NCBI GenBank assembly: GCA_963995525.1 | Contig: OZ023217.1 | Span: 28,583,819-28,647,818, forward strand | Reading direction: 5' to 3' | DNA from: Escarpia spicata | Lineage: Eukaryota; Annelida; Polychaeta; Sabellida; Siboglinidae | Length of the DNA stretch: 64,000 nt | In this document: positions 59,270 through 64,000 of the stretch, piece by piece | Layout: each line of letters opens with the position of its first letter | Numbering within the stretch: position 1 is the stretch's first letter | Notes under the pieces: generated by a model | The model's input: only the letters and a program-made list of their open reading frames with translations | The model's database searches: none | Told to the model about the DNA's origin: nothing | Program-made: the position numbers and the translations under genes

Positions 59270-60214
59270 CTCCGCCCTTCGTGTAGCAGCAATCCTTGAA
59301 GCAGGAATTACTGCAGATTTTCACGACTGGGCCCGGGACCACAACAGCACGGGTAGACATTATGCCACGGACTTCTGGAACATTCCATGTTTCGATCTCA
59401 TCTTTGCAGTCCTGGATGACTTCGAGGGTTATCTCCAGGAGGGTCGTGGTCGTGTCACTAGCATGAATTTGCGTTGCAGAACTCTTAGCTCGTGGTGATT
59501 ACTCTTCCAGCCTTCACCAGGTTGTCAGTCTTCCTTTTCATGCCGCCACCCATACCGTCACAGTGGCCTTTCCTGTGGCCAGGTCCAGGAAGCTCTAAGA
59601 CCGAACAGTGATGGAAATGTTGCTACTAGTGCACATAGTGTGCGGTTCCGGAACAGCGAAGTTGATGAGTCTGTGATGATGTGCAGAGTCGACAGTTCCA
59701 GAAGGATTTCATTGACGTCCTTCAACAGTGTGAGCAGTGACACTTGTAATATACACGTAGCTCTTGGTACAAAGCTCGCCGTCCTGCTTGAAGTGTACCA
59801 CCATTGGGTGAATGGTCACCTGGGACTTGACATAGTACACTGCCGTTTTTCGTCCTGGTATCTGCACACCCAATTTTCAACATAGTCCATCTGGACCGTT
59901 GCCTCCGTCTTTTCCGCCATGGACTGCTTCAAGATGCGGATCTGGTGATATTGGATGGTCACCCGGTGACAGTGCTCACGGAACTCGGCCATGCCGGATA
60001 TGAATTGGTCTGTGAAGTCTCTTGTACTTTGTACAACTTGGGTCAGTTTTACATTCTTGAAGACTCTGCCCTTGTGTTCAACATATTGGACTTGCCATGT
60101 TCGGTACCGAACTTCTGTTTTCGCTTGGCGCCATCTAATTCCCGAAAATAACGATAAATGGGATGACTGGGCAGTTAGAGCCGACGTACGGTTTCGGGAG
60201 ACGTACAGTTGCAA
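59270..60214 (-). pseudogene. Decayed multi-copy ORF with HRVTIQYHQIRILK and ASWTW motifs, unnamed
   Basis: Minus-strand frames 60214-59816, 59743-59558 and pieces to 59270 run in one direction. Visible are FKNVKLTQVVQSTRDFTD, MAEFREHCHRVTIQYHQIR, QMDYVENWVCRYQDEK, DVNEILLELSTLH, TDSSTS.FRNRT, ASWTWPQE and then GIGGGMKRK-like residues. The D...E-spaced motifs recall RNase-H-fold proteins of repeated invertebrate ORFs, which is inference only. Confidence 0.45.
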
Positions 60215-61125
60215 AGACCAGTAAAAACAAAATAAATCGAAGGGAAATGTATCTACAAATTACAATTTTGTCATATAGTTACCTTGTTATGTGTTATATA
60301 TGACCAATTAATATGTCTTACTAATATACAAATCTCTACTTACAATGCGTATTCAAACTTGCGACGTATGGTTTCATGAAAAACTTCCCCAAATCGGTTT
60401 CGTCGCTCAACACAATTTATTAGCCAACACTTTTGTTTTAAAACTGCACGGGACCTAAGTATCCAGCTGCGGCATCAAGTTGAGTGTGAAATCAGTGTTA
60501 TTTGATGAACTGTTGCCTACTGCATTTTCCTATATGAATGACTGCAGAAACGGTTTCAGAAAAGTTCCCAACATGAAAATAATCAGGAAAAATCATGGTT
60601 TTGACCCGAAGTTTCAATTTTGTTATCAGTAATGCCTGATACATCGACCTTTATAGCCAAACATTAACTGTATACCTTGCATATGTTGTTTGAATAATAC
60701 AATGCGTTTTAAAGTATTGGTGGCATATATTTCACAAAAATAGAGCAGAAATTACCCACTTTTTGGGGACAGTACTCAGAGATTCCATGGTACATATTCA
60801 AAAGTAGGGTTCCACAGGAAGCCCCAACGAAGACGCATGCGTACAGCATCATTCCAGCCTTTCAGCTAGTATATTAAATGAATTATAGCCCTGGAACTTG
60901 TTTGTCAACGTTTCGTGGGAATCGACCATATATATACATAATTAAATATTCATATATATATAATATATATATACCTACTCCCTTTGCGTCACGTTTTGAA
61001 TCAGCTGGGCAGCGAAGCACCTCCAGTGTGTCCTCCTGACACAGAAGTCATTTGTGCCAATTTGTTGTCAGACATTGTACACTCGATGTCCCAGGGTCAG
61101 GCTGGTCTACCACGCACACACACGC
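60215..61125. other. Unassigned stretch
   Basis: AT-rich, with an (AT)n tract at about 60930-60975. No gene, RNA or element was identified. Confidence 0.5.
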
Positions 61126-61275
61126 GCGTTCGCTCACTCACTCACTCACTCACTCACTCACTCACTCACTCACTCACTCACTCACTCACTCACTCACCCA
61201 CCCACCCACCCACTCACTCACTCACTCACTCACTGACACGCACACACACTCGCGCGCGCACACACACACATACAT
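61126..61275 (+). repeat. (CACT)n / (CA)n microsatellite
   Basis: CTCACTCACTCACTCACTCA runs with a CCCA interruption at about 61195-61212, then CACACACTCGCGCGCGCACA. Confidence 0.98.
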
Positions 61276-61582
61276 ATTGTTGGCATGAATCGGTAGGGGC
61301 TGCAGCAGATGGTCATGTGGCTGCGAGGATGTCACATGACTGTATACAGGTGCTTTTAACGTTTCCTTGTTTCATTGTTCATATTCTTACAATAAACAAC
61401 GGTATGAAAGGCTTTATTATTGTTCTGATTGTCATACAATACCGGTTCACAATTCACTCGTCAGACCAACTCGACACATCATTAACATAATCTTACTTAC
61501 TGCTCCCGTATCCCGCCTGGGTCATAGGGGCGCTGCATTGCTGAATGTTTCACCAGTCGCCGCCAGTCTTCGCGGTTGTGTG

Positions 61583-63960
61583 CTAATGTCTGAGTTTCTG
61601 CGAAGATCTTCCCAGTCCATTCTCAATATTGTCTGACCTTCTCTTCCTCTGTCTTCTTTTCTCCGGCACTGTTCTTTGTAGTATTGTTTTTGTGAGCCCG
61701 CTTGATCGTGTTACATGACCATAACATCTCAGTTTCTTCTTTTTCCTGTGGTCAGCAGGTCTTCGCAATATCCCACATGTTGAGTGATGATTTTTCTGAT
61801 TTAATCGTTGGTGATGTGGTCAGTGTAGGAAATACCGAGGATTCTTCGGTAGCATTTCATTTCCACTGCAGCAATTTTTCTTTGCAGTTCCGCTGTGAGG
61901 GTCCATGATTTGCATGCACACATAAAGATGGAAAGGACCAGTATACGTATTAGTTTAAGTTTGGATTTCAGTGCGATATGTTCTTGTATCTCCAAACTGG
62001 TTTCAAGTTCGCCAGTGCTGCTAATGTTTGCGCAGACCTTGCAAGGATTTCGTTCCTGAAACCCTCGTCATTGACGATAGCTCCGAGGTACTTGAACTGA
62101 CTAACTGTTTCCAGTTCGCATCCATTGTCAGTTATTCGGGACCTCATTGCATGTTTGCTGTTTGTCATTAGCTTGGTTTTTTCTATGCTAATTTCCATTC
62201 CACATCTGGCTGATGTTTCGTCCAGTCGGTTCACAAGGTTAGCAAGTTCCTCTTCCCTTCCAGCCAACCCGTCGATGTCATCAGCGAACCGTAGGTTGGT
62301 GATGATGCGTCCTCCAATGTTGACTGTGCCAGTGTGATCTTCCAGAGCATCTGTCATTATTCGTTCCAGGAATATGTTGAATAATGTAGGTGACAAGAGG
62401 CATCCTTGGCGGACTCCGACTGATGTGTGGAACCATTCACCTACAGCGCCTTGCACCAGTACTGCGCTGCTAGCTTTAGCGTATAGCTGCTCGATTGTGT
62501 GTACTAGTTTTCGTCCAATATTGTAGTTCTTCATTGTCGTCCATAGTGCGGCATGCCGTACCGTCAAATGCCTTTTTAAAATTAATGAAGACATGGAATA
62601 GTTCCTGTTGATGTTGCAGGTATTTCTCATCCTGAACACGAAGACTGTATATTTGTTCCGTGGTGCTTCTTCCACTGCAAAAGCCCGCCTGTTCTTCGGC
62701 GATGATCTCTCCTACTTGGTTTCAATCTGTTCAAGGTGACTCTCAGCATCACTTTGCTCACATGGCTGATGAGGCTGCTGGTTCGGTAGTTTTTACATTG
62801 TTGTAGGTTGCCTTTCTTGTGGAGAGTAATTATCAGTAATTGAGTCCATGTTGTTGGCCACTCTCCAGTCTGCTACATTGTGTTACAGATGTTGGTAAGG
62901 ATGTCTATCACCGTTTCTCCCTCCATTATCAGTTCTGCTTGGATGCTATCAAATCCAGCAGCTTTTCCCTTCTTCAGTGATCTAGCTATCTATCTCCACT
63001 TATTCACCTAAAATTGGAAAGTCATCCTCATTTGATGATTCTTGGCTGACTAGAACACTTCAATCTCCGTTGGTCTGGAAGTTGTATAACTCCGAACAGT
63101 ATTCCGTCCATCTGTTGATAATGTTTTTTTCTTCAGTGAGGCATTTTCCTTCTTTGTCTCGAAATGTGTTGACTTTCTCCTGCCTTTGCTTTGTCAATTC
63201 TCTCACGATTTGGTACGCTCTTTTGCTGTTGTTGAGGCAGTCTTCAATTTCCGTTCACCCTCAATCCATTTTTCTTTGGCTTTTTTTATTCCCTTTCTGA
63301 TCTTCTTGTTGATCTCACTGTACTTTGCTGCTCCTTTTTCCATGTACTTGTCTTTCTTAAAATCTCTCCTAGTGTCACACATTTCCAGAATTTCTTCTGT
63401 GACCCAGGCGGCGGTGTTTCCCTAGGATGGCATTTGCTGTTTCTGTCATCACTGCATTAAAGTTGGAGGTCATCGCTTCTGGATCTTCTTCAAGCGTGAG
63501 CAGTGGTGCAAACTTCCCTCCAATTGTTGCTTGGAATACTCCAAGATCGCAGGGTCTTTCAGTTTGTCCAAGTTGGACTTGAGCCTGGTATTCTTAGGTG
63601 TGTTGATCTTTTCAGCCGTACTTTGAAGTTTATCAATACGAGATCATGGTCACGTCTGCTCCTGGGAAAGTCCTTGATTTGGCCCTGTTGATTCCAGATC
63701 TGAACCGATTTTTGCACTAGGGTGTAGTCAATCTGATTGTGATCTCCCTTTCTTTAGGTGCATGCTATGTCCATATTCGGGATGCTTTATGTCGTCCAAG
63801 TATGTTTGCCAGCACATTGTAGTTGTAGTTGGCAAACTCCATGTCCACACACTGGTGGGCCCTGCACCCCGCACATATCGGGTTCATACTACTCCTCAAG
63901 GGTTTTCGTGGCTGGACTCATGCAGGTTTAGCCTAGAGCCGTAAGGTGTCCAGTTACCAA
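61583..63960 (-). mobile_element. RTE-like non-LTR retrotransposon remnant reaching the window edge
   Basis: Minus-strand pieces: endonuclease end near 63700 (DFPRSRRDHDLVLINFKVRL), RT 62675-61968 (GEWFHTSVGVRQGCLLSPTLF, NLRFADDIDGLAGREEELA, SQFKYLGAIVNDEGF), then SIFMCACKSWTLTAELQRKI and MKCYRRILGISYTDHITN, and finally CYGHVTRSSGLTKTI (61768-61583). The FADD box is intact, but frameshifts separate the pieces. It probably extends beyond 64000. Confidence 0.88.
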
Positions 63961-64000
63961 ATGGTGTCGCAAGGAGGCACTGCATGAGTCTTGATTGAGG

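Noticed and set aside
57629..59498. Plus-strand frames of 70-198 codons opposite the RTE element
   Set aside because: They are antisense shadows of the reverse-transcriptase frames.
60984..61490. 168-codon frame with THSLTHSLTHS
   Set aside because: It is the (CACT)n microsatellite translated.

Overview
This is an animal nuclear genome window, and by its content most likely a lophotrochozoan such as a mollusc. The basis is intron-rich genes with GT-AG junctions, RTE- and CR1/L2-type LINEs, Ty3 remnants, several MITE families and abundant intronic minisatellites. The organism assignment is inference. Only two host genes could be built from the sequence. They are convergent.

Gene 1 (+ strand, 331-30072) is the 3' part of a PDZ-RhoGEF/LARG-type Rho guanine nucleotide exchange factor (ARHGEF11/12 family). 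Eighteen exons with matching phases encode about 1,019 residues. In order these are the linker after the RGS-like domain, a complete DH domain, a complete PH domain, an acidic/proline-rich region, a helical region and the stop codon. The PDZ and RGS-like exons must lie left of the window. A polyadenylation signal sits near 31744.

Gene 2 (- strand, 56840 down to 33189) is a complete omega-amidase (NIT2) of nine exons and 283 residues. The nitrilase triad Glu49, Lys118 and Cys159 is intact. Two exons are very small: exon 1 codes for 25 nt and exon 8 is 56 nt.

The introns are unusually loaded with tandem repeats of 16, 26, 31, 35, 38, 40 and 61-63 bp units. The most striking result is that arrays in introns 9 and 14 of the RhoGEF gene are built from the downstream intron/exon border. 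Each unit repeats the 3' splice site together with the first codons of the next exon, so the true acceptor is preceded by a ladder of near-copies. The 40-bp array of intron 6 also runs directly into the acceptor of exon 7. A 5.2-kb, 31-bp-unit array in NIT2 intron 7 contains a 1.76-kb higher-order duplication and ends about 40 bp from an exon.

Mobile DNA: a pogo/Tc1-like element with TA duplication (10650-12019); a piggyBac-like element with TTAA (14075-15080) carrying an acidic transposase N-terminal fragment; a second TTAA element (23663-24623); a Harbinger-like MITE 7 bp inside a splice donor (25976-26386); a long foldback element (56212-56625); a CR1/L2-group LINE (35110-38017); a Ty3-type pol remnant with an internal deletion (48750-50498); a LINE 3' end (54227-55023); and two RTE-like LINE remnants (57620-59215 and 61583-63960). 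There are also a tRNA-derived SINE, two other dispersed repeat families, and two decayed multi-copy ORF families that I cannot name (46430-48190 and 59270-60214).
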